This document shows, one piece after another, positions 7,478 through 16,576 of a stretch of 64,000 nt of DNA. Every line of letters begins with the position of its first letter. The first letter of the stretch is position 1. The notes beneath the pieces were generated by a model. The model saw only the letters and a program-made list of their open reading frames with translations, was not told the DNA's origin and ran no database searches. The stretch lies in NCBI RefSeq assembly GCF_025264625.1, contig NZ_CP093313.1, positions 3,100,001 to 3,164,000 of the forward strand. Reading direction: 5' to 3'. The DNA comes from Occallatibacter riparius (GTDB taxonomy: Bacteria; Acidobacteriota; Terriglobia; Terriglobales; Acidobacteriaceae). A program made the position numbers and the translations under genes.

Positions 7478-9403
7478 ATGGCAAAAATTATCGGAATCGA
7501 TCTCGGAACCACCAACTCGTGCGTGGCGGTTCTGGAGGGCGGAGAGCCCAAAGTTATCCCCAATGAGGAGGGTTCGCGCACGACGCCCTCGGTGGTCGGT
7601 TTCACGAAGTCTGGCGAGCGCCTGGTTGGCCAGGTGGCAAAGCGCCAGGCGATTACCAACCCCGAGAACACAGTTTTCTCGATCAAGCGCTTCATGGGCC
7701 GTCGTTTCAACGAAGTGAACGACGAGATGAAGATGGTCCCTTACAAGGTGACGCAGCAGGGCGATCACGTGGCCGTGGTGGCGCAGGGCAAGGAGTACAC
7801 CCCGCCGGAAGTGTCGGCCATGATTCTGCAGAAGTTGAAGAAGGCGGCGGAAGCCTACCTGGGCGAGAGCGTGAGCGAGGCTGTGATCACGGTTCCGGCC
7901 TACTTTAACGACGCGCAGCGCCAGGCTACGAAGGACGCCGGCAAGATCGCCGGACTGGATGTGAAGCGCATTGTGAACGAGCCGACGGCGGCCGCGCTGG
8001 CCTACGGGCTCGACAAGAAGAAGGACGAGACGATCGCTGTGTACGACTTCGGCGGCGGCACCTTCGATATTTCCATTCTGGAAGTGGGCGAAGGCGTCAT
8101 CGAGGTGAAGTCGACGAATGGCGACACGCACCTGGGCGGCGACAACCTGGACCAGCGGATTGTGGACTGGCTTATTGCCGAGTTCAAGCAGGAAGAGGGA
8201 CTCGACCTGAGCTCGAAGGGCAACGAGATGGCGCTGCAGCGTCTGAAGGACGCCGCGGAAAAGGCCAAGATCGAGCTGTCGACGACCGTCGAGACCGAGA
8301 TCAATCTGCCGTTTATCACGGCGGACGCGACTGGGCCGAAGCACCTGGTGCGGAAGCTGACGCGCGCGAAGCTGGAGCAGATGGTGCAGGACCTGCTGGA
8401 GCGGTCGCTGGAGCCATGCAAGAAGGCGATGGCGGATGCGGGCGTAAAGACGAGCGACATCGACGAGGTTGTGCTCGTCGGCGGTCAGACGCGTATGCCC
8501 AAGATCCAGGAGATGGTGAAGACGCTGTTCGGCAAGGAGCCTCATCGTGGCGTGAACCCGGACGAAGTGGTTGCCGTGGGCGCGGCTGTGCAGGCCGGCG
8601 TGCTGGCCGGCGAAGTGAAGGATCTGCTTCTGCTGGACGTGACGCCGCTGACGCTGGCGATTGAAACGCTGGGCGGCGTGGCGACTCCGATGATTCCGCG
8701 CAACACGACGATTCCGACGAAGAAGACGGAGACGTTCTCGACGGCGGCCGATTCGCAGACCGAGGTTGAGGTTCACGTGCTGCAGGGCGAGCGCCCGATG
8801 GCGGGACAGAACCGCACGCTGGGCAAGTTCAAGCTGGCAGGGATTCCTCCGGCGCCGCGCGGCGTGCCGCAGATCGAAGTCACTTTCGACATCGATGCAA
8901 ACGGCATTCTGAACGTGACGGCGAAGGATAACGCGACGGGCAAGGACACGCGCATCACGATTACTTCCAGCTCGGGTTTGAGCAAGGAAGAGGTGGAGCG
9001 CATGGCGAAGGAAGCCGAGTCGCACGCCGCCGAGGACAAGGAGAAGCGCGAAGAGATTGAAGCGCGCAACTCGCTGGACTCGATGGTCTACAACATCGAG
9101 AAGATGCTGAAGGAGTCGGGCGACAAGGTGCAGGCTTCCGACAAGGGCGACGTGGAAACGGCGCTCGCTGACGCGAAGAAGGTGCTGGCGGAGAATGCTC
9201 CGGCTGCGGAGCTGAAGTCGGCGCTGGAGAAGTTGACGCAGAGCAGCCACAAGCTGGCCGAGGCGATGTACAAGGCTGGTTCTGCACAGGCTGCGGCCGG
9301 TGCGGCGCCAGGCGGCGAAGGTCAGAGCGAGCCGCATGCCGAACAGAAGAAGGACGAAGGCATCATCGACGCCGAGTACGTGGACGCGGAAGAGAAGAAG
9401 TAG
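7478..9403 (+). CDS. dnaK: Hsp70 chaperone DnaK
   Basis: A 641-residue ATP-driven chaperone of the cytoplasm that folds and rescues proteins together with DnaJ and GrpE. The start at 7478 gives the canonical N-terminus [17 protein letters not shown]; an in-frame extension to 7445 is not needed. All ATPase signatures are visible: phosphate-1 (IDLGTTNS), connect-1 and phosphate-2 ([14 protein letters not shown]), and [14 protein letters not shown]. The substrate-binding domain ([18 protein letters not shown]) and the acidic C-terminal tail ([11 protein letters not shown]) are complete. A HAIR-like site precedes it and a terminator follows, so dnaK may form its own transcript next to higBA-dnaJ-hspR. 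grpE is not in the window. Confidence 0.98.
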   Translation: MAKIIGIDLGTTNSCVAVLEGGEPKVIPNEEGSRTTPSVVGFTKSGERLVGQVAKRQAITNPENTVFSIKRFMGRRFNEVNDEMKMVPYKVTQQGDHVAVVAQGKEYTPPEVSAMILQKLKKAAEAYLGESVSEAVITVPAYFNDAQRQATKDAGKIAGLDVKRIVNEPTAAALAYGLDKKKDETIAVYDFGGGTFDISILEVGEGVIEVKSTNGDTHLGGDNLDQRIVDWLIAEFKQEEGLDLSSKGNEMALQRLKDAAEKAKIELSTTVETEINLPFITADATGPKHLVRKLTRAKLEQMVQDLLERSLEPCKKAMADAGVKTSDIDEVVLVGGQTRMPKIQEMVKTLFGKEPHRGVNPDEVVAVGAAVQAGVLAGEVKDLLLLDVTPLTLAIETLGGVATPMIPRNTTIPTKKTETFSTAADSQTEVEVHVLQGERPMAGQNRTLGKFKLAGIPPAPRGVPQIEVTFDIDANGILNVTAKDNATGKDTRITITSSSGLSKEEVERMAKEAESHAAEDKEKREEIEARNSLDSMVYNIEKMLKESGDKVQASDKGDVETALADAKKVLAENAPAAELKSALEKLTQSSHKLAEAMYKAGSAQAAAGAAPGGEGQSEPHAEQKKDEGIIDAEYVDAEEKK

Positions 9404-9453
9404 CACCTGCGGTGCGGCCAACCCCGCCCTTGGGGCGGCTGGAGCAGTAAAGG

Positions 9454-9487
9454 CGGGGTGAGCGGCGTTGGTCGTTCACCCCGTTTT
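9454..9487 (+). terminator. Rho-independent terminator after dnaK
   Basis: Stem CGGGGTGA / TCACCCCG, extended by three inner pairs, with an 8-base loop and a TTTT tail at 9484-9487. It separates dnaK from the toxin-antitoxin module and implies that higBA-dnaJ-hspR needs its own promoter. Confidence 0.72.
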
Positions 9488-9513
9488 GATTAGATCGGGC
9501 GCTCGTCTCATCC

Positions 9514-9548
9514 GTTTAGCGTTTACCGTGTTACGATAAGCGCTAAAC
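9514..9548 (+). promoter_or_regulatory. higBA operator palindrome
   Basis: Inverted repeat with perfect 8-base arms GTTTAGCG (9514-9521) and CGCTAAAC (9541-9548), spanning 35 bp and ending directly at the higB start codon. HigA-type antitoxins bind such palindromes to repress their own operon. The inner part carries TTACGATAAGCGCTA (9531-9545), which recurs once more in the window at 56433. Confidence 0.65.
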
Positions 9549-9827
9549 ATGATCCAGACGTTCGCGGATACCGAAACCGAGGCCCTCTTCCGAACGGGAA
9601 AAAGCCGGCAATGGAAGAACATCGCACGAACGGCGGTGCGTCGGCTGCAAGCGCTTGACTTTGCGAGTGCGATGGAGGACTTGAAGAACCCTCCGGGAAA
9701 TCGGCTCGAACGGCTGAAAGGCGACCGGAAAGGTCAATGGAGCATTCGAATCAACGAGCAGTTCCGAATTTGCTTCCGGTGGGATGGCAAGGACGCCTGG
9801 GATGTTGAGATCGTGGATTATCACTGA
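9549..9827 (+). CDS. higB: HigB-type toxin (RelE/ParE superfamily mRNA interferase)
   Basis: A 92-residue protein of the plasmid-maintenance killer family (HigB/RelE fold). It opens with IQTFADTETEALF and carries the conserved LERLKGDRKGQWSIRINEQFRICF core, here seen as the pieces LKGDRKGQWSIRIN and FRICFRW, ending EIVDYH. Members cleave mRNA at ribosomes. It lies 12 bp before higA in the usual higB-higA order and follows a palindromic operator that touches its start codon. The unusual point is its position between dnaK and dnaJ. The catalytic-site residues of the family (basic residues in the core and C-terminal aromatic/His) appear kept, so the toxin is probably functional. Confidence 0.92.
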   Translation: MIQTFADTETEALFRTGKSRQWKNIARTAVRRLQALDFASAMEDLKNPPGNRLERLKGDRKGQWSIRINEQFRICFRWDGKDAWDVEIVDYH

Positions 9828-9839
9828 GGAGACTGGCAG

Positions 9840-10190
9840 ATGAGTATTCCCCGAAAGCCTGACGAGCGCAGCATCCCGGTTCATCCAGGGGAGTTTCTGC
9901 GTGAGGATTTTCTTACGCCGCTGGGTTTGTCGGCCAATGCTTTGGCTCTTGCCTTGCGAGTGCCGGTTACGCGCATCTCTGAGATTGTGAGAGAACGCAG
10001 AGGCATTACGGCAGATACGGCGCTACGGCTGGCGCGCTATTTCGGAACGACGCCGGATTTTTGGATGAAGATGCAGATGGCATACGATCTCGCGGTTGCG
10101 AGCAGGGAGTCGAAGAAGCGGATCGAGGTCGAGATCTTTCCTGCGCCGCGTACGGAATCCGGTGAATTGAAAGCCAGACAGATCGCCTGA
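9840..10190 (+). CDS. higA: HigA-type antitoxin, XRE helix-turn-helix
   Basis: A 116-residue antitoxin that neutralises HigB and represses the operon. The family opening VHPGEFLREDFLTPLGLSAN is followed by a helix-turn-helix (about residues 28-75: ALALALRVPVTRISEIVRER, then TADTALRLARYFGTTPDFWM, the HigA hallmark). The C-terminal extension KKRIEVEIFPAPRTESG is slightly longer than average. It starts 12 bp after higB and is followed after 32 bp by dnaJ with no terminator between, so HigA autoregulation may also affect dnaJ and hspR. Confidence 0.93.
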   Translation: MSIPRKPDERSIPVHPGEFLREDFLTPLGLSANALALALRVPVTRISEIVRERRGITADTALRLARYFGTTPDFWMKMQMAYDLAVASRESKKRIEVEIFPAPRTESGELKARQIA

Positions 10191-10222
10191 AGAACAGGCT
10201 GAAGTAAAGAGTTCAAGAGACA

Positions 10223-11416
10223 ATGGCCACGACCCAGAACAAGGATTACTACGCGACGCTCGGTGTGAAGAAGACGGCCACGCAGGAGGAGATCCGCAAG
10301 GCCTTCCGCAAGGCTGCGCGCAAATATCATCCCGACGTGAACCCGGGCGATAAGAAGGCCGAGGAGAAGTTCAAGGAGATCTCCGAGGCCAACGATATTC
10401 TCTCGGACGAGAAGAAGCGCAAGGTCTATGACCAGCTCGGGTTCTATTCCGATCAGATCAACCCCGAGCAGGCCGAGGCCTATGCGCGCCAGCAGGGCGG
10501 GTTTCACGGCGGCCACGGCGGCGGTGTGCCTGTGGACTTTGGCGGGTTTGATTTTTCGGGCTTCCAGGGGGGCGCGGGCCAGCAACAGCAGGGCGGAGGC
10601 TGGTCGAGCTTCAAGGACATCTTCTCCGGCATCTTCAGCGGGCAGCAGCAGCCACAGCGTGCGCGCGGTCCGCAGCAGGGCACCGATCTCGAGTACCAGG
10701 CGACGGTCGACTTCTGGACGGCGATTCGCGGGGGGCAGGCGCGGCTGCAGGTGCATCGGCAGGAGACGTGTCCCACGTGCCATGGGCAGTCGACCACCGG
10801 CGGGCCGACGACTTGTCCTGAGTGCAACGGGTCGGGCCAGGTGACGCAGATGGGCGGCCGCATGAAGTTCAATATTCAGTGCCCGCGCTGCGGCGGATCG
10901 GGGCGCGTGACGAGCGACTGCGCCACTTGCCACGGTGAGGGCGTGATCGATCGCACGGAGAATGTGGACTTCCGCATCAAGGCGGGCACGCGCGATGGGC
11001 AGCGCATCCGGCTGCAGGGAAAGGGCAATGCGGGTACGCACGGGGGTGCGCCGGGCGACCTGTTCCTGATTGTGCGGGTGGGGACGCATCCGGTGTTCAG
11101 CCGAACGGGCGACGACATCAACATCACGGTGCCGGTGACGGTTCCGGAGGCGAGCCTGGGTGCGAAGGTTGAAGTGCCGACCATTGATGGGCGCGCGCAC
11201 CTGAAGATTCCGCCGGGAACGCAGAGCGGGCAGAAGCTGCGTATGCGCGAGCGCGGCGTGGAGAACTCGCAGCGTCCGGGCGTACGCGGCGACCAGATTG
11301 TGACGGTGCAGGTGGTGGTGCCGCAACTCGGCGACGAGCGTAGCCGCGAGATTATGCGGGAGTTGGCGAAGCTGAATCCGGCGGATCCGCGGGAACAGTT
11401 GTTCGAGAAGATGTAG
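10223..11416 (+). CDS. dnaJ: Hsp40 co-chaperone DnaJ
   Basis: A 397-residue type I DnaJ that delivers unfolded substrates to DnaK and stimulates its ATPase. The J domain holds the HPD motif ([11 protein letters not shown], about residue 37). A Gly/Phe/Gln-rich linker runs from about 95 to 150. Four zinc-finger motifs follow at about 190-245 ([32 protein letters not shown]); the first is degenerate in its glycines. The C-terminal substrate-binding domains are complete to about residue 380. The ribosome-binding site is weak. It sits behind higA and 63 bp before hspR. Confidence 0.96.
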   Translation: MATTQNKDYYATLGVKKTATQEEIRKAFRKAARKYHPDVNPGDKKAEEKFKEISEANDILSDEKKRKVYDQLGFYSDQINPEQAEAYARQQGGFHGGHGGGVPVDFGGFDFSGFQGGAGQQQQGGGWSSFKDIFSGIFSGQQQPQRARGPQQGTDLEYQATVDFWTAIRGGQARLQVHRQETCPTCHGQSTTGGPTTCPECNGSGQVTQMGGRMKFNIQCPRCGGSGRVTSDCATCHGEGVIDRTENVDFRIKAGTRDGQRIRLQGKGNAGTHGGAPGDLFLIVRVGTHPVFSRTGDDINITVPVTVPEASLGAKVEVPTIDGRAHLKIPPGTQSGQKLRMRERGVENSQRPGVRGDQIVTVQVVVPQLGDERSREIMRELAKLNPADPREQLFEKM

Positions 11417-11479
11417 AGGCAGGGATTAGGAGTTACGGAATAAGGGTTAGAAAGCGAAGTCGACTCTGGTGGTGAACTG

Positions 11480-11884
11480 ATGCCTGCGAAACGCAAATCG
11501 AAGGGTGCATACATGATCTCGGCGGTGGCCGAGATGTACGAGATTCATCCCCAGACGCTGCGACTGTATGAGCGCGAGGGGCTGCTGAAGCCGTCGCGCA
11601 CCGAGGGCAACACGCGGCTCTACACCGATGAGGATTTGGAGCGGCTGGAGTTCATCCTCAACCTGGCGCGCGACCTGGGCGTGAATATCGCCGGCATCGC
11701 GATCATTTTGCAGATGCGGGAGCGCATGGAGGAGATGAATCGGCAGATGCAGAGCTTCGTGGAATACGTGCGCTCGGAGATGCTGTCGCGCTTCCAGCAG
11801 AATGCACCGGGGGCTACGGGTGCGATTGTGCCGCTGCGGAAACCGGTGGGCGTGCCGCGGGGTAACGGCGGCCGGCGGGAGTAG
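11480..11884 (+). CDS. hspR: HspR-like MerR-family heat-shock repressor
   Basis: A 134-residue MerR-type winged-helix regulator. The start of its DNA-binding domain, MISAVAEMYEIHPQTLRLYE followed by REGLLKPSRT and NTRLYTDEDLERLEFI, matches HspR rather than metal-sensing MerR proteins, which carry C-terminal Cys ligands absent here. HspR represses dnaK operons through HAIR elements with DnaK as co-repressor. It lies directly after dnaJ as in actinobacteria, and a HAIR-like site precedes dnaK at 7410. The coiled-coil dimerisation helix is visible at about residues 75-105. It could also regulate other chaperone genes outside the window. Confidence 0.87.
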   Translation: MPAKRKSKGAYMISAVAEMYEIHPQTLRLYEREGLLKPSRTEGNTRLYTDEDLERLEFILNLARDLGVNIAGIAIILQMRERMEEMNRQMQSFVEYVRSEMLSRFQQNAPGATGAIVPLRKPVGVPRGNGGRRE

Positions 11885-11920
11885 CTTTAGCCACTGCGCC
11901 CGCGCTCTGGAGTTGAACCT

Positions 11921-12664
11921 ATTCACACTTCCCTGGTCTTTGTTTTACTCATCGTTTTCATTGCCACTCTGATCCGGTCGGCGTTTGGGTTCGGGGAGGC
12001 GCTTGTTGCCGTGCCTCTGCTGTCGTTCTGCATGCCGTTGCGGGTGGCGGCGCCGCTGGCAGTGCTGCTCTCGATTACCATCGCGGGCATCGTGGTTGTG
12101 CAGGACTGGCGCCGCATCCATCTGCGCAGCGCGGGCTGGCTGATCGCGTCGAGCGCCGCGGGGATTCCACTTGGTGTGTGGCTGTTGAGCAGCAGTCACC
12201 AGCGCATCGTGAAGTGCGGACTGGGCGTGTTGATCCTGTTGTTCTCGCTGTACTCCCTGGTTGGACGCAAGCCGCCGGAGTTGCACAGCGACCGGCGCGT
12301 CTGGCTGCTGGGCTGTGGGCTGGTGGCGGGTGTGCTTGGCGGCGCCTACGGCATGAATGGGCCGCCGCTGGTGATCTACGGATCGATGCGGCGCTGGTCT
12401 GCGCAGCACTTTCGCGCAACGCTGCAGGCGTACTTTCTTCCGGTCAGCATTCTTGGAATGGCGGGCTACTGGCTGAGTGGCTTGTGGGTTCCGGTGGTGA
12501 CGCACGACTATCTTCTGTCGCTGCCTGTCGCTCTTCCCGCCGTCTTTCTGGGCAGGGCCATCAATCATCGCCTTTCTGGCGATAAGTTCCTCAAATACAT
12601 CTACGCGGGACTGGCGGCTACGGGCGCGTTGCTTGTCATCATGGTCATTACCGGCCACGTGTAA
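11921..12664 (+). CDS. TauE/SafE-family membrane permease (start codon unusual)
   Basis: Putative anion or organosulfonate transporter of the TauE/SafE family with about 7-8 hydrophobic helices and the family's duplicated layout. The first conventional start in frame is GTG 12011, but the conserved first helix and the typical signature LIRSAFGFGEALVAVPLLS are encoded upstream of it, from about 11930. The frame is open back to a stop at 11888 and contains no ATG, GTG or TTG there. ATT at 11921 sits 8 bp after TGGAG at 11908-11912 and is the best candidate; CTG 11933 is another. The second-half motif GGAYGMNGPPLVIYG is intact, so the protein seems functional. It follows hspR by 36 bp and may be co-transcribed. 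Confidence 0.8.
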   Translation: MHTSLVFVLLIVFIATLIRSAFGFGEALVAVPLLSFCMPLRVAAPLAVLLSITIAGIVVVQDWRRIHLRSAGWLIASSAAGIPLGVWLLSSSHQRIVKCGLGVLILLFSLYSLVGRKPPELHSDRRVWLLGCGLVAGVLGGAYGMNGPPLVIYGSMRRWSAQHFRATLQAYFLPVSILGMAGYWLSGLWVPVVTHDYLLSLPVALPAVFLGRAINHRLSGDKFLKYIYAGLAATGALLVIMVITGHV

Positions 12665-12669
12665 TGCGC

Positions 12670-12775
12670 CGAGTTGTATCCCGGCGGGGGCTAAAGCCCG
12701 AGATCTTTATTGGGTGCTTTGCGGCACGACTAAAGTCATGCCCTGTTACAAAGCCTCTCGCCCCGGCTAAATCTA
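12670..12775. repeat. Degenerate interspersed repeat
   Basis: Contains GGGGGCTAAAGCCCG (around 12690) and GGCACGACTAAAGTCATGCC (around 12723), which match parts of the two longer copies at 50.8-51.1 kb in direct or inverted orientation. Such palindromic, CTAAAG-containing intergenic elements look like short non-coding repeats of the genome. This one lies between the TauE/SafE gene and hpnI. Confidence 0.55.
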
Positions 12776-12835
12776 TCAGACGTAGTCGGCGCTTAGAGAC
12801 AATTCGCGGCACCATCCATTTATCCTTAGCTCTGC

Positions 12836-14011
12836 ATGCTGTATGCGCTTCTTGCACTCGCGGTATTTGGCCTGATTACTTCGTCTGTCTTCACGGGCAT
12901 GGTTCTGGCCGCGCTGCCGCGCTTTTTTCGCGAACGCCGCGAGGCATTCATGGCGATGGATCGCGAGCCCAAGTACACGCCTCCGCTGAGCCTGCTGAAG
13001 CCATTGCATGGAGCGGAGCCGGGGCTTGAGTCGTACCTGACTACTTTTTTCGAGCAGGTTTATCCAGCGTACGAGATTTTGTTCTGCACCAAGTCGGCGG
13101 ATGATGCTGGTCTGGCGCTGGCACGCGAAGTTGCTGCGCGTTATCCGGAGATTCCGGTGCAGTTTCTCTCGACCGGCGGACAGCCCGACTACATAAACGC
13201 GAAGGTCGCGCAGATGGAGTTGATGGCCCAGCAAGCGACCCATGACATCTTCGTGATCAGCGATAGCGATGTGCGGGTGACGCAGGATTATCTGCAGGCT
13301 GTCGCGCTGCCGTTCGAGGATCCGAAGGTGGGCGGCCTCACGTGCCTCTATCGCGGCGTCGCTGCGGAAGGCGGACTCTGGGCGCAGCTTGAGGCTGTCG
13401 GCATGAGCGTGGAGATGTCGGCAGGCGTGCTGGTGGCGCGCAGCATGGAGGGGATGCAGTTTACGCTGGGGCCCACGATGGCGTTTCGCCGCCAGGTCAT
13501 TCGCAAGATGGGCGGGTTCGCGGTCACGGCGGATTATTGCGCGGATGATTTCGTGCTGGGCAACGAGGCGCACAAGCACGGCGACACGATCGTGCTGAGT
13601 CATCACTCGATTGACCACATGGTGATCAATGCGAGCTTCTGGCAGTCGATGCTGCACCAGGTGCGGTGGATGAAATCGACGCGTTTCTCGCGGCCGAAGG
13701 GGCACTTTGGCACGTCGCTCACGTTCAGCATGCCGTTCGGGCTGCTGGGGCTTGGTGCAGGGCTTGCGTCGCATCACACGGCGATCGGCGTGAGCCTCAT
13801 GGCCTGGGCGTTGATTTCGCGCTGGCTGCTTTCTCTGGGCGTAGGCAACTGGGTGGTTCGCGATTCGAACTGGTTCGGGCTGCTGGTGCTTTATCCCGTT
13901 CGCGATCTGATGGGCTTCTTGTTCTGGGCTGCAAGTTACACATCGAGCAAAATTCACTGGCGCGGGCGCAAGTTCCAACTGCTGCCTGGCGGCAAGATGC
14001 GCGCGGCTTAA
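12836..14011 (+). CDS. hpnI: Ceramide-glucosyltransferase-like (GT21) glycosyltransferase, probably hopanoid HpnI
   Basis: A 391-residue membrane glycosyltransferase. N-terminal anchor helix (about 3-30), catalytic domain with KPLHGAEPGLE (about 55-65), SDSDVRV metal-binding motif (about 142-148), ADDFVLG (about 237) and QVRWMKSTR (about 276), and a C-terminal hydrophobic region. This motif order is that of GT21 ceramide glucosyltransferases and HpnI, which transfers N-acetylglucosamine to bacteriohopanetetrol. Acidobacteria make hopanoids, so HpnI is the favoured reading, but no other hpn gene is nearby. The next gene starts 55 bp downstream. Substrate assignment is inferred. Confidence 0.8.
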   Translation: MLYALLALAVFGLITSSVFTGMVLAALPRFFRERREAFMAMDREPKYTPPLSLLKPLHGAEPGLESYLTTFFEQVYPAYEILFCTKSADDAGLALAREVAARYPEIPVQFLSTGGQPDYINAKVAQMELMAQQATHDIFVISDSDVRVTQDYLQAVALPFEDPKVGGLTCLYRGVAAEGGLWAQLEAVGMSVEMSAGVLVARSMEGMQFTLGPTMAFRRQVIRKMGGFAVTADYCADDFVLGNEAHKHGDTIVLSHHSIDHMVINASFWQSMLHQVRWMKSTRFSRPKGHFGTSLTFSMPFGLLGLGAGLASHHTAIGVSLMAWALISRWLLSLGVGNWVVRDSNWFGLLVLYPVRDLMGFLFWAASYTSSKIHWRGRKFQLLPGGKMRAA

Positions 14012-14066
14012 CGGCCAGAGAGGCTGAGGGCGCCGCTGACCGCAGGTCGTCGTCTACCATGAACGC

Positions 14067-15716
14067 ATGAAAATTCTCTCGGCCGCCGAGATGCAGGCCT
14101 GCGATCGCGCTACGACGGAGAGCTTCGGGATTCCATCGTTTGACTTGATGCGCCACGCGGCCGCCGCGGTGGCGACTTTCGCGCGCGAACGTTTCGCCAA
14201 AGCGCGCCGCATTACGGTGCTGTGCGGGCGCGGCAATAACGGCGGAGACGGCATGATGGCGGCGCGTCTGCTGGGCGGCCATGGGCTGCACGTTACGGTG
14301 ATGCTGCTGGGCTCGCCGGATGGGCTGGCCGGAGACGCTGCCGAGGCGTGGCGCAGGCTGGGAGACGCAGGGAATTGCAGGCTGGTGGTTGTGGAGACGG
14401 AGGAGCAACTGCAAGATCACCAGGCGGCGTTCCGAGCTGACCTGATCATCGATGCGGTTCTCGGCACCGGATTCAAGCCGCCGATGAGGGGTCTGGCACT
14501 GGCTGCGCTGCAATGGGTTCGAGACAGCGACGCGCCGGTGCTCGCGGTGGATCTGCCTTCCGGCTGGGCGGCGGACGAGATGAAGGGCGATGGCGACGAG
14601 CAAGTGTATCCGGCGGACGGGGTTGTTACGTTCACGGCGCCCAAACCTGCGCATGTATTCGGCGAACTCACGAGGCGGTGGAATCAGCCGGTAGTGGTTG
14701 CGCCGATCGGTTCGCCTGACGAGGCGATGGCGTCTTCGCTTGATTTGTACTGGGCGGGAACTGCGCAGGAGATTGTGCAGACGCCGCGGCCGTTCGACTC
14801 GAACAAGGGCAAGTATGGGCACGTGCTGGTGATCGGCGGTACCTTTGGCTCGGCGGGGGGCAAGGCGGGAGCGCCTGCGATGACGGCGATGGCGGCCATG
14901 CGCGCGGGCGCGGGGCTGGTAACGGCAGCAGTGCCGGAGCCGGCTCTGCCGACCGTGGCGCGGTTTGCGCCTGAGTTGATGACGGTGCCGCTGGAGACGA
15001 ATGGCCTGGGCGAAGCGCAACTGAGCGCTGATGAGGAGAAGCGTCAGGCGCTGTTGAAGGGGATGACGGTGGCAGCCGTTGGGCCGGGACTTGGGCAGGG
15101 TTCGGGAGCCGAGGCGATTCTGGAATGGCTGTTGAATGAGACGATTCCACTGGTGATCGATGCGGACGGGTTGAATGTTCTGGCCAAGTCGATGGAACTG
15201 CTCGGAGGGGTGGGGGGCGCGGGGCGCACGATTGTGCTTACGCCGCATCCCGGTGAGATGGCGAGGCTTGCGGGGATATCGACTGCCGAGGTTCAGTCGG
15301 ATCGGCTCAACGTTGCGCGCGACTTTGCGGCGCGTTACGGCGTGATTCTCGTATTGAAAGGAGCGCACACGCTGATTGCGCATCCAAGCGGGCGAGTGGC
15401 GGTGAACACTACGGGCAATCCCGGGATGGCGAAGGGCGGCAGCGGCGACCTGCTAACGGGCGTAATTGCGGGACTTCTCGCGCAATTTCCGAGTGATCCG
15501 GAGAGGGCGGTGGAGGCGGCGGTTTATATCCATGGGCTGGCCGCGGACTTCGCGGTGCGCGCAGGGGACGAGCACACGTTACTTGCGACTGACACTTTGT
15601 CCTACTTTTCCAACGCGTTTCGCTTTCGCTCGACGCGCAGGAACGGTTATGTTTGGTTGCAGGGGCTGCCGGCTGACCTGACCGCGGCAAAGAGCTCCAG
15701 CGAGGCAGCAGAATGA
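14067..15716 (+). CDS. nnr: Bifunctional NAD(P)H-hydrate epimerase / ADP-dependent dehydratase
   Basis: A 549-residue metabolite-repair enzyme that epimerises damaged NAD(P)HX and dehydrates it back to NAD(P)H. The N-terminal YjeF domain (about 1-215) shows MKILSAAEMQACDRATTE and CGRGNNGGDGMMAARLL. The C-terminal ribokinase-like domain (about 235-520) shows GTFGSAGGKAGAPAMTAMAA, LTPHPGEMARLAG and the catalytic GNPGMAKGGSGDLLTG. The last codons run past the usual end by some 25 residues. The stop overlaps the tsaE start (ATGA), a pairing of nnr and tsaE common in bacteria. Confidence 0.96.
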   Translation: MKILSAAEMQACDRATTESFGIPSFDLMRHAAAAVATFARERFAKARRITVLCGRGNNGGDGMMAARLLGGHGLHVTVMLLGSPDGLAGDAAEAWRRLGDAGNCRLVVVETEEQLQDHQAAFRADLIIDAVLGTGFKPPMRGLALAALQWVRDSDAPVLAVDLPSGWAADEMKGDGDEQVYPADGVVTFTAPKPAHVFGELTRRWNQPVVVAPIGSPDEAMASSLDLYWAGTAQEIVQTPRPFDSNKGKYGHVLVIGGTFGSAGGKAGAPAMTAMAAMRAGAGLVTAAVPEPALPTVARFAPELMTVPLETNGLGEAQLSADEEKRQALLKGMTVAAVGPGLGQGSGAEAILEWLLNETIPLVIDADGLNVLAKSMELLGGVGGAGRTIVLTPHPGEMARLAGISTAEVQSDRLNVARDFAARYGVILVLKGAHTLIAHPSGRVAVNTTGNPGMAKGGSGDLLTGVIAGLLAQFPSDPERAVEAAVYIHGLAADFAVRAGDEHTLLATDTLSYFSNAFRFRSTRRNGYVWLQGLPADLTAAKSSSEAAE

Positions 15717-16192
15717 GCAATCACGCCCCGGTGGCCGAAGGCCGCATCCACGAGTTCACCACGCAGAGCGGTGCGGACACCATCGAGGTCGGCCGGAAGC
15801 TGGCCGATTTGCTCAAGCCGCCGCAGTTGCTGCTGCTCCGCGGGGAACTGGGGACGGGCAAGACTACGCTGGTGAAGGGCATTGCGCAGGCTCTCGATGC
15901 GGCTGATCCCGACGAAGTGACGAGCCCGACGTTCACGCTCATCCATGAGTACGAGGGTACGCAGCACGGGAAGCCTGTGCGGCTGTTCCATCTTGATGTT
16001 TATCGGATCGAGGGCGAGCGCCAGTTGGAGACACTGGGGCTGGATGAGCTGCTTACGGACAATTCGCTGGTGCTGGTGGAGTGGGGCGAGAAGTTCAAGA
16101 GCCTGGTGAAGCGGGCGACCGGCGAGATTGCGATTACTTCCGCGGGTGGGGATGCGCGGAAGATTCGGGTGACGTCGAAGGATACGCCGTAA
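15713..16192 (+). CDS. tsaE: tRNA t6A biosynthesis ATPase TsaE
   Basis: A 159-residue P-loop ATPase that works with TsaB and TsaD to attach threonylcarbamoyl to A37 of ANN-decoding tRNAs. Walker A GELGTGKTTLVKGIAQ at about residue 44, the family motif SPTFTLIHEYEG, the FHLDVYRIEG block and LVLVEWGEKF are all visible. Length and order are typical. It is translationally coupled to nnr by a four-base overlap. Its partner TsaB is encoded separately at 36.99 kb. Confidence 0.96.
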   Translation: MSNHAPVAEGRIHEFTTQSGADTIEVGRKLADLLKPPQLLLLRGELGTGKTTLVKGIAQALDAADPDEVTSPTFTLIHEYEGTQHGKPVRLFHLDVYRIEGERQLETLGLDELLTDNSLVLVEWGEKFKSLVKRATGEIAITSAGGDARKIRVTSKDTP

Positions 16193-16203
16193 GCTGTGAT
16201 CTG

Positions 16204-16452
16204 CTAATGGGAAGCGCGGTCGTCGCGCAGAGGTTCGCTTCCGTCTTCGACGCAGAGCTTGCAGTCTTTGTTGGTCTTGCGATAGTAGATGGCGGAACCC
16301 GCGAAGATGGCCGCCGATATGAGGGACCAGAGGGCAGCCTCCCGCGCGGCGTCGACTGCGTGACGGCCTCTGAGGATGTAGACGAGCGTCAGAGTGACGA
16401 ATGCGATGGCAAAGACCTGAACGAATCGCTTGACGAGAAAACCTGGTCTCAT
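16204..16452 (-). CDS. Small membrane protein of unknown function
   Basis: An 82-residue frame converging on tsaE. It encodes a basic N-terminus, two hydrophobic helices (FVQVFAIAFVTLTLVYIL and ALWSLISAAIFAGSAIYYR), and a polar tail with two Cys (KDCKLCVEDG). The amphipathic layout with positive residues flanking the helices and the lack of any better frame on either strand support a real gene. No family is recognised. The ribosome-binding site is poor. Confidence 0.55.
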   Translation of the reverse strand: MRPGFLVKRFVQVFAIAFVTLTLVYILRGRHAVDAAREAALWSLISAAIFAGSAIYYRKTNKDCKLCVEDGSEPLRDDRASH

Positions 16453-16576
16453 GGGGAAGTGCCGTCTCCTGGATGCTCTTCCATCTTAGCGGTACGAGAT
16501 TCACTGGCTGCAAGTGTTCGGGTGGTTCTGAACCGGGGTGGATCGGGGTACACACCAGCACCCTACAATTTGACTC

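Noticed and set aside
7457..9421. Minus-strand frame opposite dnaK
   Set aside because: dnaK is certain on the plus strand; the frame is a codon-bias shadow.
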